Both the position numbers and the translations under genes were made by a program. A stretch of 64,000 nucleotides of DNA from Pseudogracilibacillus auburnensis (GTDB lineage Bacteria; Bacillota; Bacilli; Bacillales; Amphibacillaceae): contig NZ_QJJQ01000007.1 in the NCBI RefSeq assembly GCF_003201975.1, forward strand, positions 62,001 to 126,000, written 5' to 3'. Below the pieces are notes generated by a model. It saw only the letters and a list, made by a program, of their open reading frames with translations, searched no databases and had not been told where the DNA came from. Positions 41,836 through 51,674 of the stretch are shown here, piece after piece; the stretch's first letter is position 1, and each line of letters opens with the position of its first letter.

Positions 41836-43611
41836 TTATTCCTCTTCTTCAACGATTTTTGCAATTGATAATTCTTCAAGTTGTGTATCACTAACTTCAC
41901 TTGGTGCATCTGTTAAAAGATCTGAAGCGGATGCTGTTTTCGGGAATAAAATAGTGTCCCTAATATTCGATTTATTCGCTAACAACATGACAATTCGGTC
42001 TAATCCAAGTGCAACTCCTCCATGTGGTGGAGCTCCATATTCAAGTGCATCTAATAAAAAGCCAAATTGTTCGCGAGCGGATTCTTCTGTAAAGCCTAAC
42101 ACTTCAAACATCTTATTTTGGAGTTCACGTTTGTTAATTCTTACCGAGCCTCCACCTAATTCATACCCATTTAAGACGATATCATACGCATTTGCTCGCA
42201 CATTTGCAGGGTCAGTCGTTAATTGATCGATGTCATCTTCTACTGGTGAGGTAAATGGATGATGGGCTGCCACATAACGATTTGCCTCTTCGTCATATTC
42301 AAGTAACGGCCAATCAACAACCCATAAGAAATTAAATAAAGTTTCATCAATTAAATGGAGATCTTTTGCTAATTTGAGTCGTAAAGCACCTAAACTATCA
42401 TAAACAACTTTTGCTTTATCAGCACCAAATAAGAGTAAGTCTCCATCTTCAGCATTTGCTCTTTCTATTAGTTGCGCTTTTTCTTCCTCAGAGAAGAATT
42501 TTGCAATTGGTCCTGTCAAATCACCATCGGCAATTTTTATCCATGCTAATCCTTTTGCACCGTACGTTTTCACATAATCCGTTAATTCTCCATCAATTTC
42601 TTTTCGTGTAAATTGATCAGCATTTCCTTTAATATTTAATAAGGCAACTTTTCCACCACTTTTTGCAGGACCGCTAAATACTTTAAAACTACAGTTTTCA
42701 ACGATATCTGTTACATGAATTAGTTCCATGCCAAATCTTGTATCTGGTTTATCAGATCCGTATCGTTCCATGGCTTCATGGTAACTAATTCGTGGAAATG
42801 GAGTTGTAACTTCCATATCAAGGACATCTTTCATCACTTGTTGCATCATTTTTTCAACAAGTTCAATAATCTCTTCGCTCGATAGAAATGCTGTTTCAAT
42901 ATCAATTTGTGTAAATTCAGGCTGACGATCTGCTCGCAAATCTTCATCACGGAAACAACGAGCTATTTGATAATATTTTTCGAAACCACTCATCATTAAT
43001 AACTGTTTGAAAAGTTGCGGTGATTGCGGTAACGCGTAAAACTCACCTGGATGAACACGGCTTGGAACTAAGTAGTCTCTTGCACCTTCTGGTGTACTTT
43101 TCGTTAATATTGGAGTTTCCATTTCCAAAAAATCATTACTGTTTAAAAAGTTCCGAACAGATTGGGTAATTTGGTGACGTTTTTTAAATGTATCTTGTAA
43201 ATCAGTACGACGTAAATCAATATAACGATATTTGAGACGTAAATCATCTGAAACGTCTGCAGCTTCATGAATTAAAAACGGTAAATTTTTCGATTTATTT
43301 AATATTTCTATATGAGAAACAGTTACTTCGATTGTTCCAGTTGGTAAATTAGGATTAATGGTAGCTTCATCTCGCTTAATCACTTTTCCTGTAACTTGAA
43401 TCACAAATTCACTACGCAACGTTTCGGCGACTTGTAATGCTTCTTTAGAGTAATCCGGGTTAAATACAATTTGAACAATCCCTGATTGATCTCGTAAATC
43501 GATAAAAATTAGTTCTCCTAAATCACGTCTTCTGTGTACCCACCCTTTTAGTGTTACTATTTCATCTACATTTTTTTCTGTTAATATACCTGCATGGTTT
43601 CGTTCTGCCAT
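41836..43611 (-). CDS. aspS: Aspartate--tRNA ligase
   Basis: AspS charges tRNA-Asp. The 591-residue bacterial-type enzyme has the N-terminal anticodon-binding OB fold ([20 protein letters not shown]), class II motif 2 ([20 protein letters not shown]), the GAD insertion and motif 3 ([14 protein letters not shown]). ATG 43611 follows GGAGGAG and overlaps the hisS stop by one base (TAATG), so the two are co-translated. The longer frame to 43629 lies in hisS. The T-box upstream of hisS should control both. Confidence 0.97.
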   Translation of the reverse strand: MAERNHAGILTEKNVDEIVTLKGWVHRRRDLGELIFIDLRDQSGIVQIVFNPDYSKEALQVAETLRSEFVIQVTGKVIKRDEATINPNLPTGTIEVTVSHIEILNKSKNLPFLIHEAADVSDDLRLKYRYIDLRRTDLQDTFKKRHQITQSVRNFLNSNDFLEMETPILTKSTPEGARDYLVPSRVHPGEFYALPQSPQLFKQLLMMSGFEKYYQIARCFRDEDLRADRQPEFTQIDIETAFLSSEEIIELVEKMMQQVMKDVLDMEVTTPFPRISYHEAMERYGSDKPDTRFGMELIHVTDIVENCSFKVFSGPAKSGGKVALLNIKGNADQFTRKEIDGELTDYVKTYGAKGLAWIKIADGDLTGPIAKFFSEEEKAQLIERANAEDGDLLLFGADKAKVVYDSLGALRLKLAKDLHLIDETLFNFLWVVDWPLLEYDEEANRYVAAHHPFTSPVEDDIDQLTTDPANVRANAYDIVLNGYELGGGSVRINKRELQNKMFEVLGFTEESAREQFGFLLDALEYGAPPHGGVALGLDRIVMLLANKSNIRDTILFPKTASASDLLTDAPSEVSDTQLEELSIAKIVEEEE

Positions 43612-44888
43612 TATTTTTCTCCTCCACATTTTGTCTTCATTGTTTCAACTAATTGATCAATAGGAACTTCGATTTGATCTCCTGTTTCCATCGAACGAAC
43701 ATTAACGACATTTTTTTCTAGTTCTTCCTCCCCTAAAATGACGACAAAGTTCGCTCGGAGACGATCAGCCGCTTTAAACTGTGCCTTTATTTTTCTTTCT
43801 TGGTAATCCTTATCCACTCGTAAACCGTTAGTCCGTAACTGTTGGATGAGTTGAACAGTTTCTTTTTGGACATCTCCAATCGTAACGAAGAAAACATCCA
43901 ATTCTTTTTTGATCGGTAAAGTAATCTTTTCAGCTTCAAGGGCTAATTGTAAACGTTCAAGTCCCATACCAAATCCTATACCTGGCGTACTTGGTCCCCC
44001 TAACTGTTCTGCTAAACCGTTATACCTTCCTCCACCGAGTAATGTTGTAATCGCACCAAACCCTTCTGCTTCACTCATAATTTCAAAGGCAGTATGGTTG
44101 TAATAATCAAGTCCGCGAACGAGGGTTGGATCCACTTCATAAGCGATATCTAATGCATCTAAATATGTTTTTACTTTGGTAAAATATTCTTTCGATTCAT
44201 CGTTTAAATAATCCAACACAGAAGGTGCGTTTTTCATCGCTGGATGATCCATATCTGTTTTACAATCTAAAATTCTCAGTGGATTTTTCGTTAAACGGCT
44301 ATTACAATCTGCGCATAACTCATCCATATGTGGTGTAAAGTGTTTTATTAAAGCTTCACGGTGCGCATTTCTACTTTCTGTATCACCTAGGCTATTAATA
44401 ACGAGCTTAATATTTTTTAACCCTACCTTCTTATAAGCTGTCATCGCAAGCGCAATAACTTCGGCATCCACACTTGGATCAGCACTCCCGAGTACTTCCA
44501 CACCAAATTGATTTAATTGCCTCATCCTACCTTGTTGTGGTCGTTCATAACGAAATAATTGAGAAAAATAAAATAATTTGGTCGGTTGAATCGGTGAACC
44601 ATATAACTTATGTTCAATATAAGCGCGGACAACACCGGCAGTTCCTTCAGGTCTAAGCGTAATACTTCTTCCGCCCCGATCATCAAATGTGTACATTTCT
44701 TTTTGTACAATATCAGTTGTATCCCCAACACCGCGTTGAAAAACTTCTGTATGCTCAAAAACAGGTGTTCTAATTTCTTCGTAATTAAAAGTTTTACATA
44801 TTTCACGTAATACATTCTCAACATATTGCCATTTCACCGTTTGTTCAGGTAATAAATCTACCGTTCCCCGTGGCGCTTTCATTTTCAT
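43611..44888 (-). CDS. hisS: Histidine--tRNA ligase
   Basis: HisS charges tRNA-His. The 425-residue class II enzyme has motif 1, motif 2 ([19 protein letters not shown] and [17 protein letters not shown]), the histidine-specific [14 protein letters not shown] (about residue 254), motif 3 [15 protein letters not shown] and the C-terminal anticodon domain. ATG 44888 lies 9 bases after AGGAGG. It forms a two-gene operon with aspS behind a T-box. Confidence 0.97.
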   Translation of the reverse strand: MKMKAPRGTVDLLPEQTVKWQYVENVLREICKTFNYEEIRTPVFEHTEVFQRGVGDTTDIVQKEMYTFDDRGGRSITLRPEGTAGVVRAYIEHKLYGSPIQPTKLFYFSQLFRYERPQQGRMRQLNQFGVEVLGSADPSVDAEVIALAMTAYKKVGLKNIKLVINSLGDTESRNAHREALIKHFTPHMDELCADCNSRLTKNPLRILDCKTDMDHPAMKNAPSVLDYLNDESKEYFTKVKTYLDALDIAYEVDPTLVRGLDYYNHTAFEIMSEAEGFGAITTLLGGGRYNGLAEQLGGPSTPGIGFGMGLERLQLALEAEKITLPIKKELDVFFVTIGDVQKETVQLIQQLRTNGLRVDKDYQERKIKAQFKAADRLRANFVVILGEEELEKNVVNVRSMETGDQIEVPIDQLVETMKTKCGGEK

Positions 44889-44915
44889 CGTTGTATACCT
44901 CCTAAAATTTCAATT

Positions 44916-45170
44916 AAAAAATCCCGTCCCTTTATTCACTTTACGTAGAATAAAGGGACGAGATTACCCGCGTTGCCACCCTCATTAATGCTACTCTTTT
45001 GAGCATTCGCTTTGACAGTTAACGCCTGTTACACGTCTTTTACTCGCTCCTCATGGAATGTCTTTCATTAGGCAAAAATGTGAAAATAGTTTCAGCCAAG
45101 CTATTTTCTCTCTTTTCATCTTGTTCCTAATTACTTTTTCCGTCTTAGGATTTCTATTCGTTCATTTATC
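44916..45170 (-). promoter_or_regulatory. T-box riboswitch of hisS-aspS
   Basis: On the minus strand the T-box sequence AGGGTGGCAACGCG (complement 44969-44982) is followed by a terminator: CGTCCCTTTATTC paired with GAATAAAGGGACGGG and a T-run (44916-44960). Stem I includes AGAGAAAATAG with GGCTGAAACTATTTTC and, in the specifier region, GAAAGACATTCC. By alignment with the alaS leader (GAAAGCT) the specifier is GAC (Asp, complement 45060-45062). An overlapping CAU (His) is two bases further on. Confidence 0.92.
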
Positions 45171-45182
45171 ATGATCGTTATC

Positions 45183-45211
45183 ATCATAAGTTTTAAAATA
45201 AAAAATGTCAA
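45183..45211 (-). promoter_or_regulatory. Sigma-A promoter of hisS-aspS
   Basis: TTGACA (complement 45206-45211) and TATGAT (complement 45183-45188) are 17 bp apart, immediately downstream of the dtd stop. Confidence 0.85.
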
Positions 45212-45214
45212 GAT

Positions 45215-45679
45215 TTAAGCGGGATCGATTATTTTACCATCTTTCGTTTCCATGATGATTGTAACAGGACCATCATTAATTAACTCAACATCCATCATGG
45301 CACCAAATTCTCCTGTTTCCACATGGATCCCGTTTTCTCGTAATTTTTCATTAAATGTATCATACAATTTCTCAGCATTTTTAGGTTCAGCTGCTTTGAT
45401 AAAGCTAGGTCGTCTTCCTTTTCGGACATCAGCATATAAGGTAAATTGTGAAATAGATAAAATACTTCCCTTTTTATCTGTTAACGATAAGTTTAATCTA
45501 TGGTCCTCGTCTTCAAATATACGAAGATGGATTATTTTATTTACTAAAGCATCGATATCCGCAGTTGTATCGTCATGTGCAACACCAAGTAAGATGACTA
45601 AACCACTATCTATTTCTCCAATTATTTCATTGTTCACTTTCACATTTGCTCGTTTAGAACGTTGAATTACTACCCTCAC
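45215..45679 (-). CDS. dtd: D-aminoacyl-tRNA deacylase
   Basis: Dtd removes D-amino acids mischarged on tRNA. The 154-residue protein has [20 protein letters not shown] and, near the C-terminus, the family's Gly-cisPro region in modified form ([19 protein letters not shown]). I chose the GTG at 45679, 8 bases after AAGGAG, rather than the ATG at 45685, which is only 2 bases from it. The gene order relA-dtd is that of B. subtilis. A short repeat element (45722-45806) lies between them. Confidence 0.93.
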   Translation of the reverse strand: MRVVIQRSKRANVKVNNEIIGEIDSGLVILLGVAHDDTTADIDALVNKIIHLRIFEDEDHRLNLSLTDKKGSILSISQFTLYADVRKGRRPSFIKAAEPKNAEKLYDTFNEKLRENGIHVETGEFGAMMDVELINDGPVTIIMETKDGKIIDPA

Positions 45680-45721
45680 AGTCATTACTCCTTCAACATC
45701 AACATTAAAGTTTTTAGTAGT

Positions 45722-45806
45722 TGTTCAAAAAGTTCAACAAAAATGACACATCGAATTTCTGTGTTGGCTTGAACTTCTTGCTCCTTTTTATCATCCTTTT
45801 TGAACA
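45722..45806. repeat. MITE-like element, 'TGTTCAAAAAG' family, 85 bp copy
   Basis: TGTTCAAAAAG (45722-45732) and CTTTTTGAACA (45796-45806) are perfect inverted ends. The first 48 or so bases match the 15586 copy closely (CAACAAAAATGACACATCGA, then TTTCTGTGTTGGC). About 60 central bases present in that copy are deleted here. Confidence 0.88.
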
Positions 45807-45843
45807 CGCAATTTTCGGATTTTTGGAACGTACTAAATAGTCG

Positions 45844-48051
45844 TTATTGAATTGTGCGTGTCACCGCATAAATATCTTTTACCTGCTTGATACGATGAAC
45901 AACATGTCGTAAATGATCTGTATTTTTAATTAATACGGTAAGATGGATATGGGCAATTTTATTTTTATCAGCCTTTCCACTTACAGAAGCTATTTGTGTA
46001 TTTGTTTCATTTACGACTTGAAGTACTTCATTTAATAATCCATGACGATCATATCCTGATATTTCAAGATCTAAATAGTATTCTTTCGTACTATATTTAG
46101 CATTTTTCCATTTTACTTCTAAAAATCGCTCTCTCGCTTCGTCTGTTTGGATATTAGGACAATCTTTTCTGTGTACAGAAACTCCTCGTCCTTTAGTAAT
46201 ATAGCCGACAATTTCATCATTTGGTACTGGATTGCAACATCGCGATAACCTTACTAACACATTATCAACGCCTTCAACAGCAATTCCAGAATCTCGTTTA
46301 TCGGTTGTCCCTGATTTTTCCTGTACATTACTTTGTACTTCTTCAATTTTTTGTTCTAAGTTTTGTTCGCTTTCTTTTTCCTTACGAAGCTGGTCAGTTA
46401 ATCGAGTAACAATAAGGGATGCCGTAATTCCTTGATAGCCGACAGCGGCATAGAGATCTTCTTCATTTACAAAATTAAACTTTTTACAAATCTTTTTAAT
46501 ATTTTCTGAAGTTAATACTTCTTTTGGGGTAAACCCTAGTTCTTTTATTCCCTTTTCAATTTCTTCCTTCCCTTTATCAATATTCTCTTCTTTACGCTGT
46601 TTTTTGAAAAATTGTTTGATTTTATTTTTCGCTTGCGACGATTGGGTTAGTTTTAACCAATCTTGGGAAGGTCCGTAAGAGTGTCTTGACGTAATAATCT
46701 CAACAATATCCCCGTTTTTCAATTGATAATCAAGCGGCTCCATCTTTCCGTTAATGCGTGCTCCAACCGTTTTATTTCCAATTTCCGTATGGATTCGGTA
46801 GGCAAAATCTAATGGAATAGAGCCGGATGGAAGTTCAATTACATCTCCTTTTGGAGTAAATACATACACCATATCAGAAAATAAATCTATCTTTAAAGAC
46901 TCGACAAATTCCTCGGCATCATGGGTTTCATTTTGCCAATCTAATATTTCTCTAAACCATGTTAATTTTTCCGCAAAAGATGTTCTATTTGTCTTGATTT
47001 GCTTTCCTTCTTTATAGGCCCAATGTGCTGCAATACCATATTCGGCAATTTTATGCATATCTTTTGTTCTAATTTGAACTTCTAGTGGTTCCCCTTGTGG
47101 CCCAATGACTGTCGTGTGAAGGGATTGATAAAGATTAGCTTTAGGCATAGCAATATAATCTTTAAATCTACCAGGCATCGGCTTCCAATACGTATGAATA
47201 ATGCCAAGAACAGCATAACAATCCTTAATACTATTCACAATGACCCGTACTGCTAATAAATCATAAATTTCATTAAACTGAACATTTTGTGTCTTCATTT
47301 TGCGATACGTACTATAAATATGTTTTGGGCGTCCAGAAATCTCTGCTTCTATTCTCATACTCGCAAGCTCGTTTGCTATAGCGTTCATGACATCATCAAT
47401 ATAAGATTCACGTTGATCCCGCTTTTGTTTCATCAATTGGACGATTCGATAATATTGCTGTGGATTTAAATATCGCAGCGCCGTATCTTCTAATTCCCAT
47501 TTAATCGTCGACATTCCTAGCCTATGAGCTAACGGCGCAAAAATTTCGAGCGTTTCATTGGCAATGCGACGTTGTTTGTCAGACGGTAAATGTTTCAATG
47601 TCCGCATATTATGAAGTCGATCCGCAAGTTTAATTAAAATGACTCGAATATCTTTTGCCATCGCAACAAACATTTTCCGGTGATTTTCCGCTTGTTGTGC
47701 TTCTTTTGATTTATATTTAATTTTCCCTAGTTTTGTAACTCCATCGACGAGCATTGCCACTTCAGAATTGAAAGCAGCTTCTATCTCCTCTAATCCTGTA
47801 TCCGTATCTTCTACTACATCGTGCAAAAATCCTCCGGCTATCGTTTCAGGATCCATTTCTAAATCAACCAAAATACCTGCAACTTGAACAGGATGAACAA
47901 TATACGGCTCTCCCGATTTACGATATTGCCCTTCATGTGCTTTCTTAGCGAACTCATATGCACGGAATATAAAACCGACATCTTCTTCAGATAAATAGGA
48001 TTTAGCATTTGTTACAATGTCATCGATTGTTATGTTCTTATCCTTAGACAC
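45844..48051 (-). CDS. relA: Bifunctional (p)ppGpp synthase/hydrolase RelA (Rel)
   Basis: Rel makes and breaks the stringent-response alarmones. The 735-residue protein has an intact HD hydrolase domain (YIVHPVQVAGIL, FLHDVVEDTD, about 50-150). It also has the synthetase domain, the TGS domain (VYVFTPKGDVIELPSGSIPLDFAYRIH), a Cys-containing zinc-finger-like segment (LVRLSRCCNPVPNDEIVGYI) and a C-terminal ACT domain (DLEISGYDRHGLLNEVLQVV). The GTG at 48051, preceded by AAAGGTGAT, is preferred over the upstream GTG. It lies 29 bases after apt. Confidence 0.96.
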   Translation of the reverse strand: MSKDKNITIDDIVTNAKSYLSEEDVGFIFRAYEFAKKAHEGQYRKSGEPYIVHPVQVAGILVDLEMDPETIAGGFLHDVVEDTDTGLEEIEAAFNSEVAMLVDGVTKLGKIKYKSKEAQQAENHRKMFVAMAKDIRVILIKLADRLHNMRTLKHLPSDKQRRIANETLEIFAPLAHRLGMSTIKWELEDTALRYLNPQQYYRIVQLMKQKRDQRESYIDDVMNAIANELASMRIEAEISGRPKHIYSTYRKMKTQNVQFNEIYDLLAVRVIVNSIKDCYAVLGIIHTYWKPMPGRFKDYIAMPKANLYQSLHTTVIGPQGEPLEVQIRTKDMHKIAEYGIAAHWAYKEGKQIKTNRTSFAEKLTWFREILDWQNETHDAEEFVESLKIDLFSDMVYVFTPKGDVIELPSGSIPLDFAYRIHTEIGNKTVGARINGKMEPLDYQLKNGDIVEIITSRHSYGPSQDWLKLTQSSQAKNKIKQFFKKQRKEENIDKGKEEIEKGIKELGFTPKEVLTSENIKKICKKFNFVNEEDLYAAVGYQGITASLIVTRLTDQLRKEKESEQNLEQKIEEVQSNVQEKSGTTDKRDSGIAVEGVDNVLVRLSRCCNPVPNDEIVGYITKGRGVSVHRKDCPNIQTDEARERFLEVKWKNAKYSTKEYYLDLEISGYDRHGLLNEVLQVVNETNTQIASVSGKADKNKIAHIHLTVLIKNTDHLRHVVHRIKQVKDIYAVTRTIQ

Positions 48052-48080
48052 GTTATCACCTTTATTCACGGTTAAATATA

Positions 48081-48596
48081 TTATTCGTATTTCATTAATG
48101 TTAACACATCATACTCTTTTAATTTACTCATTCCGTTTAAATAGCCTAATTCAATTAAAAATGCGCAGCCAACGACAATGCCACCAAGTTGTTCAACAAG
48201 TTTAATGGTAGCTTCTATTGTACCACCAGTTGCTAATAAATCATCCGTAATTAACACTCGTTGACCTTTTTTTACAGCATCTTTATGAACCGTTAAAACA
48301 TTTTCACCATATTCTAAACCGTAATCTACTTTTACGACTTCACGTGGCAATTTACCTTCTTTTCTAACCGGAATAAAGCCAACTTCTAACTTATAAGCAA
48401 CAGGGCAGCCAATGATAAATCCCCTTGCTTCTGGACCAACAATTAAATCGATCTCTTTTTCTTTCGCGAATGTAGCAATATCATCGACAGCCGCTTTAAA
48501 TACTTCTCCATTTGCCATAAGTGGTGTAATGTCTTTAAATTGTACCCCTTCTTTGGGCCAGTTTTCAACAATTGTAATATGTTCTTTATAATTCAT
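48081..48596 (-). CDS. apt: Adenine phosphoribosyltransferase
   Basis: Apt converts adenine and PRPP to AMP. The 171-residue protein has the N-terminal [15 protein letters not shown], the substrate flap [15 protein letters not shown] and the PRPP-binding [14 protein letters not shown] (about residue 121). It overlaps the recJ end by 11 bases. The adenine released by MtnN elsewhere in this window is one of its substrates. Confidence 0.97.
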   Translation of the reverse strand: MNYKEHITIVENWPKEGVQFKDITPLMANGEVFKAAVDDIATFAKEKEIDLIVGPEARGFIIGCPVAYKLEVGFIPVRKEGKLPREVVKVDYGLEYGENVLTVHKDAVKKGQRVLITDDLLATGGTIEATIKLVEQLGGIVVGCAFLIELGYLNGMSKLKEYDVLTLMKYE

Positions 48597-50901
48597 GAAG
48601 TAATTCCTCCCTATTCGTACGATCGAATGTTACGTTTTGTTCTAACCATTGTTTTAATTCATCATAAGTCGAATAATACAATGTTTTTTCAATGTTGCTT
48701 TGCTTTAATCGTAATTGATATGTTCGCGATTGATGTAAATCAGTTTTTTCACTATTTTTATTCACATAAATGACATCATCTTGAACGGTAATAAACTTCA
48801 AATCTAAAAATACTTTTAAGATGAATACAACTCGCTCATTCGTCCACTTTTTCATATGGACTACTTTGGGTAAATCGACTTTTAAATGAATTGGACTATA
48901 TTTTACTAAATAACCATATAACCATTTAAAATCGTCACGGGTTGGCAACGTTTGTAAATAGGCATCCTCTGTTACCCCGTAACTAACATGAATACAGGAA
49001 GGATTTGCTTGTTGAATAATCTTCCGTAAAATATCCAAATCGTACGGTAAATCATATAGATAAAGTATATCTGATTTTCTTATCGTGGATACATCTGATT
49101 CATATGTGAAAATATGTACATCTTCATAACCGATTACATCATCTATTTGTTTATTACTATTTACAACAACTGTATTATTTTTGAAATGGGAAAGATATGG
49201 AACGATATTTTTATCATGTCGCCTACCACGATAATCGAATAATTGCCATTCATTCACCGCAATATCATCAAGTAGGATTTGGACTGTTTTATTCCCATTC
49301 CATTCATTCAATTGTAATTTCCCAACAACAGAAACTTCTGTATTAGGGGAAATATAATAAAATAAATGCCCCATTCGAAACCCAATTGCATCAACTACTA
49401 TATCTTTCTGCTTAAACTGTAATTTTAAATGATTTTTATCCTGTCCGATTTGTCTAAGTTGAGTAGGTATTTTTTTCAAATGAAAAACAGGTTCCTCATT
49501 TTTCATTCCAAATGGAGCAAACATATTTATTTGCTGAACTAATTCCTCTGTCATTTGCGTGATCGCAATCGACTGACTAATTTGGATTTCTTGTTTAAAA
49601 TCATCCGGAGACAATTGTTCAAAAATCTTTTCATTTAAAATCGTTTTTATTTGTTCTAAATGTTCCAGTGGGAATGTCATGCCCGCTGCTTGTGAATGTC
49701 CCCCAAAATTAGTGAAAAGATCGTTGATTGCCATACAATGGTCAAATAAATTAAAAGCCGGAATACTTCTAGCTGAACCTTTTAACTCATCTGTTTCTTT
49801 CTTATATGTAAGCATCATAACAGGGCGGTCATATCGCTTTACAAGGCGAGATGCCGCAATCCCTAGTACTCCTTCATGCCAATTTTCATCGTATAAAATA
49901 ATGATACCATCTTCATCATTTACATGTTGTTCTGCTTCTTTCACTATTTTATTCACTATTTGCTGTCGTTCTGTGTTCAATTTTTCGATATACTCGGCGA
50001 TTTGAATAGCTTCTTCCTCATCTTCGGTTAAAAGTAAGTCTACAGCAATATTCGCATCTGCTATTCTTCCAACAGCATTTAATCTTGGGGCGATGATAAA
50101 CCCAATATCCCTTTCCGTTACATCATCCATTAATTTACAATGTTTTTTTAATACTTGAATACCGATATTTTCGGTTTTTGCTAATTGTTTTATTCCGTGA
50201 TAGGCAAAAATCCGATTTTCACCGAGTAAGGGTACTAAATCGGCAATTGTACCAATAGCAACCAAATCGAGTAAATGGGTCGGCATATAATCTAATAAAT
50301 AATGAGCAAATTGAAACGCTACACCTACTCCCGCCAATTGCTTAAACGAATAATTAGGCGATGTTTTAGGATGAATAATAGCATAAGCATCAGGAATTTC
50401 ATCTTGAATTTCATGATGATCTGTTATAATTAGATCCATTCCTAACACTTTGGCAAAATCAGCTTCCACTGTATTAGCAATACCTGTGTCTACCGTAATG
50501 ATAACGGAAACTCCTTGATTAGAAAGCTTTTTCATCGCTACTTCATGAAGCCCATATCCTTCTTCAAAACGATTTGGGATATAATAATCACAATTAGCAC
50601 CAAGCTCCATGAGAGCAGACATTAGTACAGCAGTTGATGTAACGCCATCAGCGTCATAATCACCATAAACGATCATTTTTTCATCTTGTTCAATCGCCTT
50701 AAAAATGCGCTCTTTCGCCTTTTCGATTTGGTGAAAATTCGTTGGTGATTGAATCTTTTCTAATGACGGATGTAAAAAATGTTCTTTATCTTCTATCGTT
50801 AAAATGCCTCTCTCTTGGAATAAAGAATCGATCATCGAGTTAGAAGAATCATTTTGATCTGTCCCATTGCTAAATTTCCAATTTGCCTTACTCTTTAACA
50901 T
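48586..50901 (-). CDS. recJ: Single-stranded-DNA-specific exonuclease RecJ
   Basis: RecJ degrades single-stranded DNA 5' to 3' in recombination and mismatch repair. The 771-residue protein has the DHH phosphoesterase motifs [15 protein letters not shown] (about residue 78), VDTGIAN and [12 protein letters not shown] (about 162), DHHA1 motifs ([11 protein letters not shown]), an OB fold and a C-terminal RecJ_C-like extension as in Bacillus. The start is ATG 50901 after GGGGAGTGA. It is upstream of apt in the usual order. Confidence 0.95.
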   Translation of the reverse strand: MLKSKANWKFSNGTDQNDSSNSMIDSLFQERGILTIEDKEHFLHPSLEKIQSPTNFHQIEKAKERIFKAIEQDEKMIVYGDYDADGVTSTAVLMSALMELGANCDYYIPNRFEEGYGLHEVAMKKLSNQGVSVIITVDTGIANTVEADFAKVLGMDLIITDHHEIQDEIPDAYAIIHPKTSPNYSFKQLAGVGVAFQFAHYLLDYMPTHLLDLVAIGTIADLVPLLGENRIFAYHGIKQLAKTENIGIQVLKKHCKLMDDVTERDIGFIIAPRLNAVGRIADANIAVDLLLTEDEEEAIQIAEYIEKLNTERQQIVNKIVKEAEQHVNDEDGIIILYDENWHEGVLGIAASRLVKRYDRPVMMLTYKKETDELKGSARSIPAFNLFDHCMAINDLFTNFGGHSQAAGMTFPLEHLEQIKTILNEKIFEQLSPDDFKQEIQISQSIAITQMTEELVQQINMFAPFGMKNEEPVFHLKKIPTQLRQIGQDKNHLKLQFKQKDIVVDAIGFRMGHLFYYISPNTEVSVVGKLQLNEWNGNKTVQILLDDIAVNEWQLFDYRGRRHDKNIVPYLSHFKNNTVVVNSNKQIDDVIGYEDVHIFTYESDVSTIRKSDILYLYDLPYDLDILRKIIQQANPSCIHVSYGVTEDAYLQTLPTRDDFKWLYGYLVKYSPIHLKVDLPKVVHMKKWTNERVVFILKVFLDLKFITVQDDVIYVNKNSEKTDLHQSRTYQLRLKQSNIEKTLYYSTYDELKQWLEQNVTFDRTNREELLHEL

Positions 50902-51360
50902 AAAGTCACTCCCCGTAAATATAAATTCTTATTGTTTGTCAGAGCAAGGACTACTTCTCTATAAGTGCGTGTTCAAAAAGGCCGGTAAAAGAAGACCTGA
51001 GAAGTTCAAGGCGGCGCAGCTCCTGGGAACGGACTTTCACAGGATGTGATGACTTCCGTGTTGCCCACGACGCTCAGGACGTGCTAGTGTCGGGCGTTGG
51101 TCACAAACGCTTTTCGATGGGACGAGCATTTAGCGCAGTCCCAATCCCAGGACGTGGGCGAATGTAACGGAAGATCCTCTATAGCTTTTACATACGTGAG
51201 TACCTAAAAAGGCAAGCTAGAAAACTTGCTTTCGCTACGCTTTTATAACGAGAACTAAAGTTGCACTTATGCAGTCAAGAAAGGATTTATCCTTTCTTAC
51301 CTGCCAACGCAGAAATTCGATGTCCCATTTTTGTTGGACTTTTTGAACAACCTCTAAAAC
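50902..51360. other. Gap between lapA and recJ
   Basis: The gap is almost wholly the inverted-repeat element at 50970-51349. No gene or clear terminator was found, so recJ is probably transcribed from a promoter near 50920-50970 or from within the element. Confidence 0.6.
50970..51349. repeat. MITE-like element, 'TGTTCAAAAAG' family, 380 bp nested copy
   Basis: TGTTCAAAAAG (50970-50980) and CTTTTTGAACA (51339-51349) bound the element, which is inverted relative to the 15586 copy. Inside, CAGGACGTGCTAGTGTC (51075-51091) and ATGGGACGAGCATTTAGCGC (51118-51137) belong to another repeat type, shared with 6725, 30772-30887 and 2797. This suggests one repeat inserted in another. Confidence 0.85.
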
Positions 51361-51657
51361 TTATTTATTACTTTCATCTTCATCTTTATTTAATCCGTTT
51401 AATTCGTCTAATTCTTTATGATTAACCTGTTCTCGTAATTGCTTATTTTCTCTTTTTAAACGAAAATATTTTTTACTTCCTACAACAGTCGTTAAAATGC
51501 CTCCGAGTAATACAGAAAATAAAATGACAAAAATAAGTGGTGATGAACCACGCCAAAATACATAATTTACTTCAACTGCTCCAACATTTAAAACTGCAAA
51601 TACAGAAATAACAATAATGAAGATAATCGTTAAAATAACATACGTTTGTCCTTTCAT
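51361..51657 (-). CDS. LapA domain membrane protein (YrvD-like, DUF1049)
   Basis: This 98-residue protein has two membrane helices (about 5-25 and 42-60) flanking the family motif VNYVFWRGSSPLIFVILFS, and an acidic coiled-coil tail (KRENKQLREQVNHKELDELN). LapA/YciM-type proteins act in envelope assembly in Gram-negatives. Its role here is unknown. It is probably co-transcribed with secDF, 17 bases upstream. Confidence 0.88.
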   Translation of the reverse strand: MKGQTYVILTIIFIIVISVFAVLNVGAVEVNYVFWRGSSPLIFVILFSVLLGGILTTVVGSKKYFRLKRENKQLREQVNHKELDELNGLNKDEDESNK

Positions 51658-51674
51658 GGTTCATCAACCTTCCC

